Counted from the first letter of the stretch, positions 51,929 through 61,460 are shown. The stretch: 64,000 bases of DNA from Microbacterium lushaniae (GCF_008727775.1 NZ_CP044232.1:3162001-3226000); one strand, 5' to 3'. Notes: a model not told the origin generated them from the letters alone. Translations and numbers: made by a program.

Positions 51929-53445
51929 GCGGCAGCTCCTTTCATGACGAGGTCGAGCACACCGTGCTCGTCGATGTGGGACGCCGGTACGGTCTGGAGC
52001 ACGCGCCCCTCGGCGATGACGAGCACGGTGTCGGCGAGTCCGAGCACCTCTTCGATCTCGCTGGAGACCACGACGATGGCGTTGCCGGCTGCGGAGAGCG
52101 CCCGGATGAGCGCGTAGATCTCGGCGCGCGCTCCGACGTCGACGCCGCGCGTCGGCTCGTCCAGCAGCAGCACCTGTGTGCCGTGGACGAGCCAGCGGGC
52201 CAGCAGGATCTTCTGCTGGTTGCCGCCGGAGAGGGTCGCCGCCGGGCGGTCGGGGTCGGCGGGGCGCAGTTCGAGCGCCTCGATCTGCTCGCGCGCCGCC
52301 CGGCGCTCCGCCCGCTCATCGAGGAAGCCGGCCCGCGCGTACCGGCTGAGGGAGGAGAGGGTCACGTTGACGAAGAGCGGCTGGTCCAGGAGCAGCCCCT
52401 GGCTCTTGCGCTCTTCCGGCGCCAGGCCGACGCCCGCCCTCACGGCGGCGGTCACCGACCCCGCACGCAGCGTCCGGCCCGCCACCTGCACACTGCCGGC
52501 GGTGGCCCGCCTCGCCCCGTACACGGTCTCCAGGATCTCCGAGCGGCCCGAGCCGACGAGGCCCGCGAGCCCCACCACCTCCCCGGCACGCACCGAGAAC
52601 GACACGTCCTCGAAGACGCCCGCCAGGGCGAGCTCGCTCACCTGCAGCACCGTGGGGGCATCCGGCGGTACCGGGACGCGCGCGGGGAAGACGTTCGCCA
52701 CCGCGCGTCCGGTCATGAGGCGGATGAGTTCGGTCGTCGGCGTATCGGCCACCGGGAGACCGGATGCGGTGGACCGGCCGTCCTTGAGCACCGTGATGCG
52801 ATCGCCGATCTGCCGGATCTCCTCGAGCCGGTGCGTGATGTAGATCACCGCGATGCCCGCGGAGGTCAGCTCGCGCACGACGTGGAAGAGGTTCTTGACC
52901 TCCTCGGTGTCGAGCACCGCCGAGGGCTCGTCCATCACGATGAGCCGGATGTCATGCGACAGCGCCCGCGCCATGCTCACGATCTGCTTGCCGGCGGCGC
53001 TGAGCTCGCCGGCCTCGGTGTGCGGCGACATGTTCGGGTGCCCGAGCCGGGCCAGCAGCTCGCGCGTGCGCGCGGCGGCGTCGGCACGGCGCGTGAAGCC
53101 CGCGCGCCCGATCTCGTGGCCGAGGAAGACGTTCTCGGCGACCGTCAGGCCGTCGACGATGTCGAGTTCCTGGTACATCGTCGCGATGCCCAGGCGCAGT
53201 GCGGCTTCGGGGTCGGGGATCTCGACGTCTTCGCCCTGCCACACGATCGTGCCGTCGTCGGGTCGGTGCACTCCGGCGAGCAGCTTGATGAGGGTGGACT
53301 TGCCGGCGCCGTTCTGGCCGAGGATGCAGTGCACCTCCCCGGGGCGGACGTTCAGGTCGACCCCTTTCAGCGCCGCGACGCCGGCGAACGACTTGGTCGC
53401 CCCCCGCACTTCGAGTAATGCCGATGGGTGGTCATCTTTGATCAC
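51925..53445 (-). CDS. Sugar ABC transporter ATP-binding protein, RbsA/MglA type
   Basis: A 506-aa protein with two ABC domains. Domain 1: Walker A GQNGAGKSTLIKLLAG, signature LSAAGKQIVSMARAL, Walker B LIVMDEPSAVL. Domain 2: degenerate Walker A GLVGSGRSEILE, signature LSGGNQQKILLARWL, Walker B LLLDEPTRGVDVGA, the usual asymmetry of RbsA. GTG 53445 starts VIKDDHPSALLEVRG; upstream in-frame codons add a non-conserved stretch. A TATTGT box 11 bases before the GTG suggests a short or absent leader. First gene of a leftward operon with rbsC and the ROK repressor. Confidence 0.95.
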   Translation of the reverse strand: MIKDDHPSALLEVRGATKSFAGVAALKGVDLNVRPGEVHCILGQNGAGKSTLIKLLAGVHRPDDGTIVWQGEDVEIPDPEAALRLGIATMYQELDIVDGLTVAENVFLGHEIGRAGFTRRADAAARTRELLARLGHPNMSPHTEAGELSAAGKQIVSMARALSHDIRLIVMDEPSAVLDTEEVKNLFHVVRELTSAGIAVIYITHRLEEIRQIGDRITVLKDGRSTASGLPVADTPTTELIRLMTGRAVANVFPARVPVPPDAPTVLQVSELALAGVFEDVSFSVRAGEVVGLAGLVGSGRSEILETVYGARRATAGSVQVAGRTLRAGSVTAAVRAGVGLAPEERKSQGLLLDQPLFVNVTLSSLSRYARAGFLDERAERRAAREQIEALELRPADPDRPAATLSGGNQQKILLARWLVHGTQVLLLDEPTRGVDVGARAEIYALIRALSAAGNAIVVVSSEIEEVLGLADTVLVIAEGRVLQTVPASHIDEHGVLDLVMKGAAA

Positions 53446-53582
53446 GTCGCAGACAATACACGTGACCCGGCGAGAACACGATGCCCCCGCATCCCCTATT
53501 CCGGACCCTGGCGGACCACCCGCACCCGCGCGAGGTGGCGTTGCGGCACGGCCGGCCTGTGGCGCGAGGCTTATGACGGGTT

Positions 53583-53601
53583 GCGAACAAAAGCTGTTCG
53601 C
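53583..53601. promoter_or_regulatory. Palindromic operator candidate in the importer divergent region
   Basis: GCGAACA-AAAGC-TGTTCGC, perfect 7-bp arms. It overlaps the -35 position for a TACCGT -10 box at 53618-53623 reading toward the binding-protein gene. The ROK repressor is the best candidate ligand. The remaining 260-bp spacer shows nothing else firm. Confidence 0.6.
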
Positions 53602-53706
53602 CATCGGGCGCCTCTGCTACCGTGACGCTGTCAGCGCGGCCTACCAGGGGAGCACCACAGCACCGGCTCGCGGCCCTGACCCTGCATCGCATTCAAGGAG
53701 GAAGTC

Positions 53707-54753
53707 ATGCATTCACTGCGCACTGCGCGCTCCCGCGCACTGCTGTTCGGCGGCGCCGCCCTCGCGGTCGTCGCACTTCTGGCCGGCTGCACCCAGGGTG
53801 CCGAGGAGGCCGATGTCGTCGACCAGGGCACCACGAGCGAGGAGAACGCCGAAGAGGGCGACACCGTCACGATCGGTTTCTCCGGACCCGCCGCCGACCA
53901 CGGCTGGCTCGGCGCCATCAACTCCGGCGCGCTGGCGGCGGCGGAGAGTTTCCCCGACGTGGATCTGCAGGTGGCCGAGGGGACGAACGACGTCACGGCC
54001 CAGATCGCGGCGGTGGAGACGTTCATCAACGACGGCGTGGACGCCATCGTGCTGCTGCCCAGCGACGGTGCGGCGCTCACCGAAGTGGCCATCAAGGCCA
54101 TGGAGGCGGGGATCCCGGTCGTCAACGTCGACCGGGAGTTCTCCAGCCCGTTCGCCGCGCGGACGACGGTGCTCGGGGACAACTACGGCATGGGGGTCAG
54201 CGCCGGCACCTACATCTGCGAACAGCTCGACGGAAACACCGACGCCGTCGTCGCCGAGATCGCCGGCATCGACTCGCTGCCGCTGACGCAGGACCGCTCC
54301 CAAGGATTCGCGGACGCGCTGGAGGACTGCGGCCTCGAGGTCGGCCCCCGCGTCGCCGCCGACTTCACGGTGCAGGGCGGTGAGAGCGCGGCATCCCAGC
54401 TGCTGTCGGCCAACCCGCAGATCGACGCCATCTGGAACCACGACGACGACCAGGGGATCGGTGTGCTGGCGGCGATCGATTCGGCCGGCCGGGACGAGTT
54501 CTTCATGATCGGCGGCGCCGGCTCCCGCAACGCGATGGAGGCCATCGAGGCGGACGACACCGTGCTGAAGGCGACGGTCATCTACCCCTCGACGCAGGCT
54601 GCGGACGGTATCGCCCTCGCCCGGCTGATCGCGCAGGGGAAGACCGCGGGCGACCTGATCACCCCGAGCGTGCCCAACCGGGTCGTGCTGGATGCCCCGG
54701 TGGTGACCAAGGACAACGTGTCGGAGTTCATCGACCTCGCGTTCGAATCCTGA
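53707..54753 (+). CDS. Sugar ABC transporter substrate-binding lipoprotein (RbsB type)
   Basis: A 348-aa periplasmic-binding protein type I. The signal is MHSLRTARSRALLFGGAALAVVALLAGC with the lipid-modified Cys at residue 28, then an acidic linker. TIGFSGPAADHGWLGAINSGALAAAESFPDVDL, QIAAVETFINDGVDAIVLLPSDGAALTEVA, PVVNVDREF, and ATVIYPSTQAADGIALARL follow the RbsB/YtfQ pattern. Preceded by AGGAGGAAG. It serves the divergent importer, and the hairpin after it suggests higher expression than the downstream enzymes. Confidence 0.95.
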   Translation: MHSLRTARSRALLFGGAALAVVALLAGCTQGAEEADVVDQGTTSEENAEEGDTVTIGFSGPAADHGWLGAINSGALAAAESFPDVDLQVAEGTNDVTAQIAAVETFINDGVDAIVLLPSDGAALTEVAIKAMEAGIPVVNVDREFSSPFAARTTVLGDNYGMGVSAGTYICEQLDGNTDAVVAEIAGIDSLPLTQDRSQGFADALEDCGLEVGPRVAADFTVQGGESAASQLLSANPQIDAIWNHDDDQGIGVLAAIDSAGRDEFFMIGGAGSRNAMEAIEADDTVLKATVIYPSTQAADGIALARLIAQGKTAGDLITPSVPNRVVLDAPVVTKDNVSEFIDLAFES

Positions 54754-54757
54754 GCCC

Positions 54758-54788
54758 GTGGGGCGTCCGGTAACCTCGGACGCCCCAC
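54758..54788 (+). terminator. Strong hairpin after the binding-protein gene
   Basis: GTGGGGCGTCCG (54758-54769) and CGGACGCCCCAC (54777-54788), perfect 12-bp arms, loop GTAACCT. No U-run. It begins 5 bases after the stop codon and ends 34 bases before the next gene, where partial termination or mRNA protection would raise the binding-protein level relative to the enzymes. Confidence 0.75.
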
Positions 54789-54822
54789 ATCACTTCCGTT
54801 CCGCCCCAGACAGGACACCTCT

Positions 54823-55989
54823 GTGAGCACATCTCTCCGCGTCGCGATGATCGGTCACGGCTTCATGGGCGCCGCCCATTCGCAGGGATGGCGCGTCGCG
54901 CCGCGCTTCTTCGATCTGCCGGCGGCGGTCGAGATGGCGGTCGTGGTCGGGCGCAGCGAGGAGAGCACGCGTGCGGCGGCAGAGAAGTGGGGCTGGGCCG
55001 AGGCGGCCACCGACTGGCGCGAGGTGATCGCCCGCGACGACATCGACATCGTCGACATCGTCACCCCCGGCGACTCGCACGCAGAGATCGCCATCGCCGC
55101 GCTGGAGGCCGGCAAGCACGTGATGTGCGAGAAGCCGCTGGCCAACACCGTCGCCGAGGCGGAGGCGATGACCGCCGCCGCCGAACGCGCCGCCGCGCAG
55201 GGGGTCCGCTCCATGGTGGGCTTCACCTATCGGCGCGTGCCCGCGGCGACCTTCGCCCGCGACCTGGTCGCGGCCGGCCGCATCGGCGAGGTGCGTCAGG
55301 TGCGGGCGGAATACCTGCAGGACTGGCTCTCCGACGCCGACGCCCCGCTCACGTGGCGCCTGCAGAAGGAGCGGGCCGGCTCCGGTGCCCTCGGCGACAT
55401 CGGCGCGCATGCGATCGACCTCACCGAGTTCATCACCGGGGAGCACGTCACGCGCGTCTCCGGCGTGGTGGAGACCATCGTCACCGAGCGCCCGCTGCTG
55501 GGCGAAGGCATCGGCCTGTCGGGCACCGCCTCCGCCGAGCGCGGCGCGGTCACCGTCGACGACCTCGCGCTGTTCACCGGACGGCTGGAAAGCGGCGCGC
55601 TGGCGTCGTTCGAAGCATCCCGGTTCCGCACCGGGCGCAAGAACGCGCTGCGCATCGAGGTCTCCGGGTCCGCCGGCGCCCTCTCCTTCGACCTCGAGCG
55701 CATGAACGAGCTGGAGTTCTACGACGCCACGGCGGCCGAGACAGAGCTCGGGTTCCGCCGCATCCTCGTCACCGAGCACGACCATCCGTACGTGTCGGCA
55801 TGGTGGCCCACCGGGCACATGCTGGGCTACGAGCACGGGTTCAGCCACCAGGTCGTGGACTTCGTCGCCGCGATCGCCGACGGCTCGCAGCCGCACCCCT
55901 CGTTTGCCGAGGGGCTGCACGTGCAGCGCGTGCTGGACGCCGTCCAGCAGAGCTCGGCCCAGGGCAGCGCCTGGCTCGACGTCGGCTGA
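54823..55989 (+). CDS. Gfo/Idh/MocA-family oxidoreductase
   Basis: A 388-aa NAD(P)-dependent dehydrogenase. The nucleotide fold is VAMIGHGFMGAAHSQGW; DIDIVDIVTPGDSHAEIAIAALEAGKHVMCEKPLANTVAEAEAM includes the conserved EKP Lys; GDIGAHAIDLTEF carries the family's Asp/His active-site pair. Starts with GTG. In this family members oxidise inositols, glucose or sugar derivatives. It precedes a TIM-barrel isomerase and follows the binding protein, so it probably acts on the imported sugar or polyol. Confidence 0.93.
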   Translation: MSTSLRVAMIGHGFMGAAHSQGWRVAPRFFDLPAAVEMAVVVGRSEESTRAAAEKWGWAEAATDWREVIARDDIDIVDIVTPGDSHAEIAIAALEAGKHVMCEKPLANTVAEAEAMTAAAERAAAQGVRSMVGFTYRRVPAATFARDLVAAGRIGEVRQVRAEYLQDWLSDADAPLTWRLQKERAGSGALGDIGAHAIDLTEFITGEHVTRVSGVVETIVTERPLLGEGIGLSGTASAERGAVTVDDLALFTGRLESGALASFEASRFRTGRKNALRIEVSGSAGALSFDLERMNELEFYDATAAETELGFRRILVTEHDHPYVSAWWPTGHMLGYEHGFSHQVVDFVAAIADGSQPHPSFAEGLHVQRVLDAVQQSSAQGSAWLDVG

Positions 55990-56025
55990 TCCACCTCCCG
56001 TTCCCTCCGCGAAAGGACACCCGCA

Positions 56026-57030
56026 ATGGCGCGACCGATCACCCTCTTCACCGGCCAGTGGGCCGACCTGCCCTTCGAGGAGGTCGCCCGCCTCGCCGGG
56101 GAGTGGGGCTATGACGGATTGGAGATCGCCTGCTGGGGCGATCACCTCGACCCCTGGCGCTGGGACGACGACGCCTACGTGCAGGGCAAGCTCGACGTGC
56201 TCGAGCGCAACGGCCTGAAGGTGTGGACGATCTCCAACCACCTGAAGGGCCAGGCCGTCTGCGACGACCCCATCGACCAGCGGCACCGCGACATCCTGCC
56301 CGACGTGGTGTGGGGCGACGGCGACCCCGAGGGTGTCCGCACGCGCGCGGCGGAGGAGCTGAAGAACACCGCGCGGCTCGCGGCGAAGCTCGGCGTGAAG
56401 ACCGTCACCGGGTTCACCGGCTCGTCGATCTGGAAGTACGTCGCGATGTTCCCGCCCGCCTCGGCCGAGCTGGTCGATGCCGGCTACCAGGACTTCGCCG
56501 ACCGGTGGAACCCGATCCTCGATGTGTTCGACGAGGTGGGCGTGCGCTTCGCCCACGAGGTGCACCCCTCCGAGATCGCCTACGACTACTGGACGACCGT
56601 GCGGACGCTGGAGGCCATCGGGCACCGCGAGGCCTTCGGGCTGAACTGGGACCCCTCGCACATGGTGTGGCAGGACATCGACCCGGTCGCGTTCCTGTGG
56701 GACTTCCAGGACCGCATCTACCACGTGCACTGCAAGGACACGAAGAAGCGCCTCACCAACGGGCGCAACGGACGGCTGTCGTCGCACCTGGCATGGGCCG
56801 ATCCGCGGCGCGGATGGGACTTCATCTCCACCGGCCACGGCGATGTGCCGTGGGAGGACGCGTTCCGCATGCTCAACGCGATCGGGTACCAGGGGCCGCT
56901 GTCGGTGGAGTGGGAGGACGCCGGGATGGATCGCCTCGTCGGCGCCCCCGAGGCGCTGGGCTTCGTGCGGCGGATGTCGTCGTACGAGCCGTCCGGCGCG
57001 GCCTTCGACGCGGCCTTCAGCACGAAATAG
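56026..57030 (+). CDS. Sugar phosphate isomerase/epimerase (xylose-isomerase-like TIM barrel)
   Basis: A 334-aa TIM-barrel protein. Metal and substrate positions are seen as [40 protein letters not shown] and [13 protein letters not shown] (Glu, Asp, His, Glu pattern of the IolE/IolI/xylose isomerase superfamily). It starts [47 protein letters not shown] precedes the ATG. Together with the dehydrogenase it resembles inositol- or rare-sugar-catabolism pairs. Confidence 0.92.
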   Translation: MARPITLFTGQWADLPFEEVARLAGEWGYDGLEIACWGDHLDPWRWDDDAYVQGKLDVLERNGLKVWTISNHLKGQAVCDDPIDQRHRDILPDVVWGDGDPEGVRTRAAEELKNTARLAAKLGVKTVTGFTGSSIWKYVAMFPPASAELVDAGYQDFADRWNPILDVFDEVGVRFAHEVHPSEIAYDYWTTVRTLEAIGHREAFGLNWDPSHMVWQDIDPVAFLWDFQDRIYHVHCKDTKKRLTNGRNGRLSSHLAWADPRRGWDFISTGHGDVPWEDAFRMLNAIGYQGPLSVEWEDAGMDRLVGAPEALGFVRRMSSYEPSGAAFDAAFSTK

Positions 57031-57042
57031 CCCTGGGGGGCG

Positions 57043-57079
57043 GCGCTTCCCCGCGCGTCAGTCCCGCGCGGGGAAGCGC
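57043..57079. terminator. Bidirectional terminator hairpin between convergent genes
   Basis: GCGCTTCCCCGCGCG (57043-57057) and CGCGCGGGGAAGCGC (57065-57079), perfect 15-bp arms, loop TCAGTCC. The loop contains the stop codon of the leftward hydrolase gene, whose last codons form one arm. No strong U-run. Confidence 0.75.
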
Positions 57080-57909
57080 GGGTCCAGCCACGCGAGGAGG
57101 TCGGCGCGCACGTCGGCCTGAGCCACCTCGTTGAAGATCTCGTGGCGCGCGCCGGGGTAGACGAGCGTCGTCACGTCGGTGAGCTTCGAGCGGCTGCGGT
57201 AGGCGTCGGCCAGGCGGTGGACGCTGCGCGGACCGGCCACAGTGTCGTCACGTCCGACCATCAGCAGCACCGGGATGTCGCGACCCAGATCGCGTCGCGG
57301 AAGCCCGTACAGCCGGACGCCCTCGGCGACGCCGAACAGGCGGGCGATCGGCACGGAGGTGGTCAGCGGGTCTTCCACGAACGCGACGCCGACGGCGTCG
57401 TCCGACGACAGCCACTGCATCCCGTGGCCCTTGGCGCTGCGCCACGGCTTGTTCAGGTCGCCGGCGTTGAGCGAGCGCGGGGTGCGCAGCCCCGATCCGC
57501 TCAGCACGAGCGCGTCATAGGCGTCGGGGTGATCGTTCAGCAGGATCTGCGCGAGGAACGACCCCCACGAGTGCCCGAAGAGGATCAGCGGCAGATCCGG
57601 ATGCTGCGCCCGGATGCGCTGCGTCAGCATCCACACCGCGTCGACCGCCGCGCGGTGCCCGCCCCGGCCCAGACGGCCGAGCTTGCGCGCATCGCCGCCG
57701 TGCTGGCGCAGGCCCGTCCGGCCGTGGCCGCGGTGGTCGTCGGCGTAGACGGTGTAACCGGCGCCCACGAGGGCCGCGGTGAGGGCGCCGTAGCGGCCGG
57801 CGTGCTCACCGACGCCGTGGAGCAGCTGGACGACGGCCCGGGGGCGTGCGGCGGCCTCGGCGACGTCGTAGACGATGGCGACCCCGTGCGCATCGACGAA
57901 CTCGGGCAT
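57058..57909 (-). CDS. Alpha/beta hydrolase, monoacylglycerol lipase-like
   Basis: A 283-aa hydrolase of the serine aminopeptidase S33/monoglyceride lipase group. The order is VQLLHGVGEHAGRYGAL (HG oxyanion), YADDHRGHGRTG, nucleophile ILFGHSWGSFLAQILL, GRDDTVAGPRSV (Asp) and VYPGARHEIFNEV (His). No signal peptide. It is convergent with the isomerase gene and divergent from the MarR gene. Substrate probably a monoacyl ester. Confidence 0.9.
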   Translation of the reverse strand: MPEFVDAHGVAIVYDVAEAAARPRAVVQLLHGVGEHAGRYGALTAALVGAGYTVYADDHRGHGRTGLRQHGGDARKLGRLGRGGHRAAVDAVWMLTQRIRAQHPDLPLILFGHSWGSFLAQILLNDHPDAYDALVLSGSGLRTPRSLNAGDLNKPWRSAKGHGMQWLSSDDAVGVAFVEDPLTTSVPIARLFGVAEGVRLYGLPRRDLGRDIPVLLMVGRDDTVAGPRSVHRLADAYRSRSKLTDVTTLVYPGARHEIFNEVAQADVRADLLAWLDPRFPARD

Positions 57910-57941
57910 GCGCCGAGTCTAGGGGCGCCCGTCGACCTTTT

Positions 57942-57964
57942 CTTAGCAAGACTAATGAGCTAAG
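57942..57964. promoter_or_regulatory. MarR operator candidate upstream of marR
   Basis: CTTAGC and GCTAAG flank 11 bases (57942-57964); the right side reads GAGCTAAGCTAAA, which shares TAGCT/AGCTA with the box at 59815-59829 in front of the second exporter. Likely site for the MarR protein. Confidence 0.5.
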
Positions 57965-57976
57965 CTAAACAACGGC

Positions 57977-58420
57977 ATGACAGAGTCGAACACTTCCCCC
58001 TCCGACCTCAGCGCCGCCGCATCCGATGTCCGCATGGCCACCTTCCGGCTGGCCCGCCGACTTCGCGCCGAACGTGCCGTCGACTCGATGAGCGACGGAC
58101 AGTTCGCGGTGCTCGCGGTGCTCAAGGTGCACGGCCCGCACACCCTGGGCGAGCTCGCCGAGCGCGAGCGCGTCACCGCGCCGTCGATGAACCGGACCGT
58201 GAACTGCCTGCAGGAGTCCGGCTTCATCACGCGCACTCCCATGGACGATGATCGCCGCAAGGTGCTCGTGGACCTGACCCTTGCCGGCCGTGACGTCGTC
58301 GAGGAGACGGTACGCCGCCGGGATGCGTGGCTGGAGACCGCGCTGGGCGAGCTGACCGAGACGGAGCGCGCGGCCCTGTCCGACGCCGCGGCGGTCCTGC
58401 GGAAGCTGGCCGACCGATGA
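57977..58420 (+). CDS. MarR-family transcriptional regulator
   Basis: A 147-aa winged-helix repressor: LADGQFAVLAVLKVHGPHTLGELAERERVTAPSMNRTVNCLQESGFITRTPMDDDRRKVLVDLTLAGRDVVEE is the MarR core with the wing DDDRR. It overlaps the following transporter gene (ATGA). It likely senses a toxic compound and controls the two exporters. Confidence 0.93.
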   Translation: MTESNTSPSDLSAAASDVRMATFRLARRLRAERAVDSMSDGQFAVLAVLKVHGPHTLGELAERERVTAPSMNRTVNCLQESGFITRTPMDDDRRKVLVDLTLAGRDVVEETVRRRDAWLETALGELTETERAALSDAAAVLRKLADR

Positions 58421-59817
58421 CCGCCATGTTCCGGTCGTTCGCGATCTTCAACTACCGCGTGTGGTTCATCGGCGCGGTGGTCTCCAACATCGGCGCGTGG
58501 ATGCAGGCCACGGCGCAGAACTGGGTCGTCCTCACCGAGCTGACCGCCAACGACGCGGGCGCCATGGGCATCACGATGGCGCTGCAGTTCGCCCCGCCGC
58601 TGCTCCTGGTGAGCGTCACGGGATGGGTCGCCGACCGCTTCGACCGGCGCAGGCTCATCATGGTGACGCAGACCCTCATGCTGCTGCTGGCGGTGGCACT
58701 GGGCGTGCTCGTGCTCACCGGCGTCATGACGCTCCCCCTCATGTACGTGTTCGCCTTCGCGCTGGGCATCATCACGGCCTTCGACAATCCGGCTCGGCAG
58801 GCGTTCGTGTCCGACCTGGTCACGCGCGAGAACGCCTCCAACGCCGTCGCTCTCAACGCCGCGTCGTTCAACACCGCCCGCCTCATCGGCCCCGCGGTGG
58901 CCGGCGTCATGATCGTGCTGATCGGCAGCGGGTGGGTGTTCCTGGTCAACGCGACCACGTTCATCGCGATGCTCGTGGCCCTCGCCCTCATGCGACCGCA
59001 CGAGTTCATCCCGCGGGCGGTGGGATCGGGCCGATCGCGCCTGGCCGACGGCTTCCGCTACGTCGGCGGACGGCCCGACCTGCTCGTGATCTTCTCGATG
59101 GTCTTCCTGCTGGGCGCGTTCGGCATGAACTTCCCGATCTTCGCCTCCACGATGGCGCTGGAATTCGGCCACGGCGCCGACGGGTTCGGCCTGCTCAGCT
59201 CCATCCTCGCCATCGGCTCGCTGGCGGGGGCGCTGCTGGCGGCCCGCCGAGACCGGGCGCGCATGCGCGTCGTGATCTTCGCCGTCGGCGGCTTCGGCCT
59301 CGCGATGATGGCGTCATCGTTCGCGCCGACCTACCTGACCTACGCCCTCGCGCTGGTGTTCGTGGGCTTCGCGGCGGTCACGACCCTCACGACCGCGAAC
59401 GGCTACGTCCAGACGACGACCGATCCGGTGCTGCGCGGCCGCGTGCTGGCGCTGTACATGGCGATCCTCCTCGGCGGAACGCCCGTCGGCGCCCCCATCG
59501 TGGGGTGGATGGTCGACGCCTTCGGCACGCGTGTGGCGATCTTCGTCGCGGCGATCATGGCGCTCGTCGCGTGCGCCATCGGCGTCACCTGGACGCTCGC
59601 ATCCGGCCGCCTGCGCCGGCACGAGAGCCGCCGGTTCCGCCTCACCCTGGACGAGACCCTCCCCATCACGGTCATCGCGCCGGTGCCGGAGGAGTTCAGC
59701 GACGAAGTCGCCGGCACGACCCCCATCCCACTGCCGCATGCCACGAGCGCGGCACGCTCGAAGAACTCGCGCGCCGACCGTCCTGACCTCGAGAAATCTC
59801 TGGACAGGAAGTTTTAG
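58417..59817 (+). CDS. MFS exporter (EntS/TetV-like)
   Basis: A 466-aa major facilitator protein with about eleven to twelve helices. FRSFAIFNYRVWFIGAVVSNIGAWMQATAQNWVV is the MFS_3 (enterobactin exporter/antibiotic efflux) start; VADRFDRRRLIMVTQ is the motif A loop; GIITAFDNPARQAFVSDLV and NSAVALNAASFNTARLIGPAVAG-type segments follow. The cytoplasmic tail is unusually long and polar (about residues 410-466). ATG overlaps the marR stop. Confidence 0.92.
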   Translation: MTAMFRSFAIFNYRVWFIGAVVSNIGAWMQATAQNWVVLTELTANDAGAMGITMALQFAPPLLLVSVTGWVADRFDRRRLIMVTQTLMLLLAVALGVLVLTGVMTLPLMYVFAFALGIITAFDNPARQAFVSDLVTRENASNAVALNAASFNTARLIGPAVAGVMIVLIGSGWVFLVNATTFIAMLVALALMRPHEFIPRAVGSGRSRLADGFRYVGGRPDLLVIFSMVFLLGAFGMNFPIFASTMALEFGHGADGFGLLSSILAIGSLAGALLAARRDRARMRVVIFAVGGFGLAMMASSFAPTYLTYALALVFVGFAAVTTLTTANGYVQTTTDPVLRGRVLALYMAILLGGTPVGAPIVGWMVDAFGTRVAIFVAAIMALVACAIGVTWTLASGRLRRHESRRFRLTLDETLPITVIAPVPEEFSDEVAGTTPIPLPHATSAARSKNSRADRPDLEKSLDRKF

Positions 59818-59829
59818 CTAGATAAGCTA
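59815..59829. promoter_or_regulatory. MarR-type box upstream of the second exporter
   Basis: TAGCT and AGCTA around five bases, overlapping the stop of the first exporter gene and 6 bases before the ATG of the next. It resembles the box upstream of marR. It would allow separate control of the second exporter. Confidence 0.45.
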
Positions 59830-59834
59830 GCGAT

Positions 59835-61460
59835 ATGGCATCGTCATCCCGCCGTTGGGTGGGGCTCGTCTTCATCAGCATCGCCGTGTCGCTGATCATC
59901 GTCGACTCGACGATCGTGAACGTCGCGATCCCCTCGATCGTCGACGAACTCGGGATCACCTCCACCGAGGTGCAGTGGGTGCAGGAGTCCTACACCCTCG
60001 TCTTCGCCTCCCTGCTGCTGGTGTTCGGCAGCCTTGCCGACCGCCTGGGCAGACGGCGGATGATGCTGACCGGCGTCGTGATCTTCGCCGTCGCGTCCGT
60101 GGCCGCTGCCCTCGCCCCCACGGGCGGCCTCCTGATCCTTTCGCGGCTGATCCAGGGCGTGGGCGGCGCGATGATCCTGCCCACGACCCTTTCGCTCATC
60201 AACGCGACGTTCCGCGGTCGCGAACGCGGCATCGCGTTCGCGGTGTGGGGGTCGACGATCGGCGGCATGGCGGCGCTCGGCCCCCTGCTGGGCGGCTGGC
60301 TGACGACGGCGTTCTCGTGGCGCTGGGCGTTCGGGATCAACATCCCGCTGGGACTGATCATCCTCGTCGGTGTATCGCTGACGGTCGCGGAGTCGCGCGG
60401 CGAGCGCACGCAGCGCATCGACGTCGTCGGCGCGGTGCTGTCGGTGGTGACGATGGCCTCCCTCGTCTTCGGGCTCATCGAAGGCCGCACGTACGGCTGG
60501 TGGCTCACCGAGACCCGGCCGCAGGTCGGCGAGTGGGAGTGGCCGTGGGATCTCTCCCCCGTGCCGATCGCATTCCTCATCGCCCTCGTGGGACTTGCCG
60601 CCTTCATCCTGTGGGGCCTGCGGCGCGAGCGAGCGGGGAAGTCGACGCTGCTGGCCTTCCGCCTGTTCACGATCGCGTCGTTCCGCAACGGCAACATCGC
60701 CGCGATGGTCGTCTCCCTCGGCGAGTTCGGCATCATCCTGGCCCTCCCCCTGTGGCTGCAGTTCGTGCTGGGTCTGGATGCGCTGCAGACCGGTCTCGTT
60801 CTCCTCGCCCTCGCGGGCGGGTCGTTCGTGGCCAGCGGTGTCGCCGGGGCGCTGGCCAACCGGGCCGCACCGGTGTGGATCGTCCGCGTCGGACTCCTCG
60901 CCGAAGTCGTGGGTGTGGCCGGCATCGCGTTCATGATCGGCCCGGAGTCCTCACCGCTGGTGCTTCTGCCCTTCCTCTTCGTCTACGGTCTCGGCGTCGG
61001 GCTGGCCACCGCGCAGCTGACCGGCGTCGTCCTGGCCGATGTCCCCGTCGCCGAGAGCGGGCAGGCGTCGGGCACGCAGTCCACGTCGCGGCAGCTCGGC
61101 GCAGCTCTCGGGGTCGCGGTGCTGGGCACGGTGCTGTTCAGCAGCACCGCCGGGCTCCTCGACGCCAAGCTCGCCGATCGCGGCGTGCCCGACGACCAGC
61201 GGGAGCAGACGGTGTCGGCGGTCGTCGACAGCGCCGGCGGCGCGATCGCCGGGCTCGCCGCGTCCCCGCAGACCGCGGACTTCGCCGACGACGCGAAGGC
61301 CGCGTTCTCCGAGGGCACGCGGGCCGCCGCCTTCACCGCGGCCGGGTTCCTGGCGCTGGGCCTGCTGTCGACGCTGTCGCTGGGCTCCGCCGCATCCACA
61401 CCCCGCGGAGGGCGGCCGGAGGCGGTCGCGGACGGAGCAGCCGCCGCGCCGTCCGCGTGA
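59835..61460 (+). CDS. MFS drug exporter, DHA2 family (14 helices)
   Basis: A 541-aa proton-coupled efflux protein. VSLIIVDSTIVNVAIPSI is the DHA2 motif D1; FGSLADRLGRRRMMLTG is motif A; RLIQGVGGAMILPTTLSLI and AVWGSTIGGMAALGPLLGGWLTT (motif C) follow. The linker near 215-250 separates the two halves as in QacA-like exporters. There is no Shine-Dalgarno before the ATG; it may be translated by coupling or from a short leader. Confidence 0.92.
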   Translation: MASSSRRWVGLVFISIAVSLIIVDSTIVNVAIPSIVDELGITSTEVQWVQESYTLVFASLLLVFGSLADRLGRRRMMLTGVVIFAVASVAAALAPTGGLLILSRLIQGVGGAMILPTTLSLINATFRGRERGIAFAVWGSTIGGMAALGPLLGGWLTTAFSWRWAFGINIPLGLIILVGVSLTVAESRGERTQRIDVVGAVLSVVTMASLVFGLIEGRTYGWWLTETRPQVGEWEWPWDLSPVPIAFLIALVGLAAFILWGLRRERAGKSTLLAFRLFTIASFRNGNIAAMVVSLGEFGIILALPLWLQFVLGLDALQTGLVLLALAGGSFVASGVAGALANRAAPVWIVRVGLLAEVVGVAGIAFMIGPESSPLVLLPFLFVYGLGVGLATAQLTGVVLADVPVAESGQASGTQSTSRQLGAALGVAVLGTVLFSSTAGLLDAKLADRGVPDDQREQTVSAVVDSAGGAIAGLAASPQTADFADDAKAAFSEGTRAAAFTAAGFLALGLLSTLSLGSAASTPRGGRPEAVADGAAAAPSA

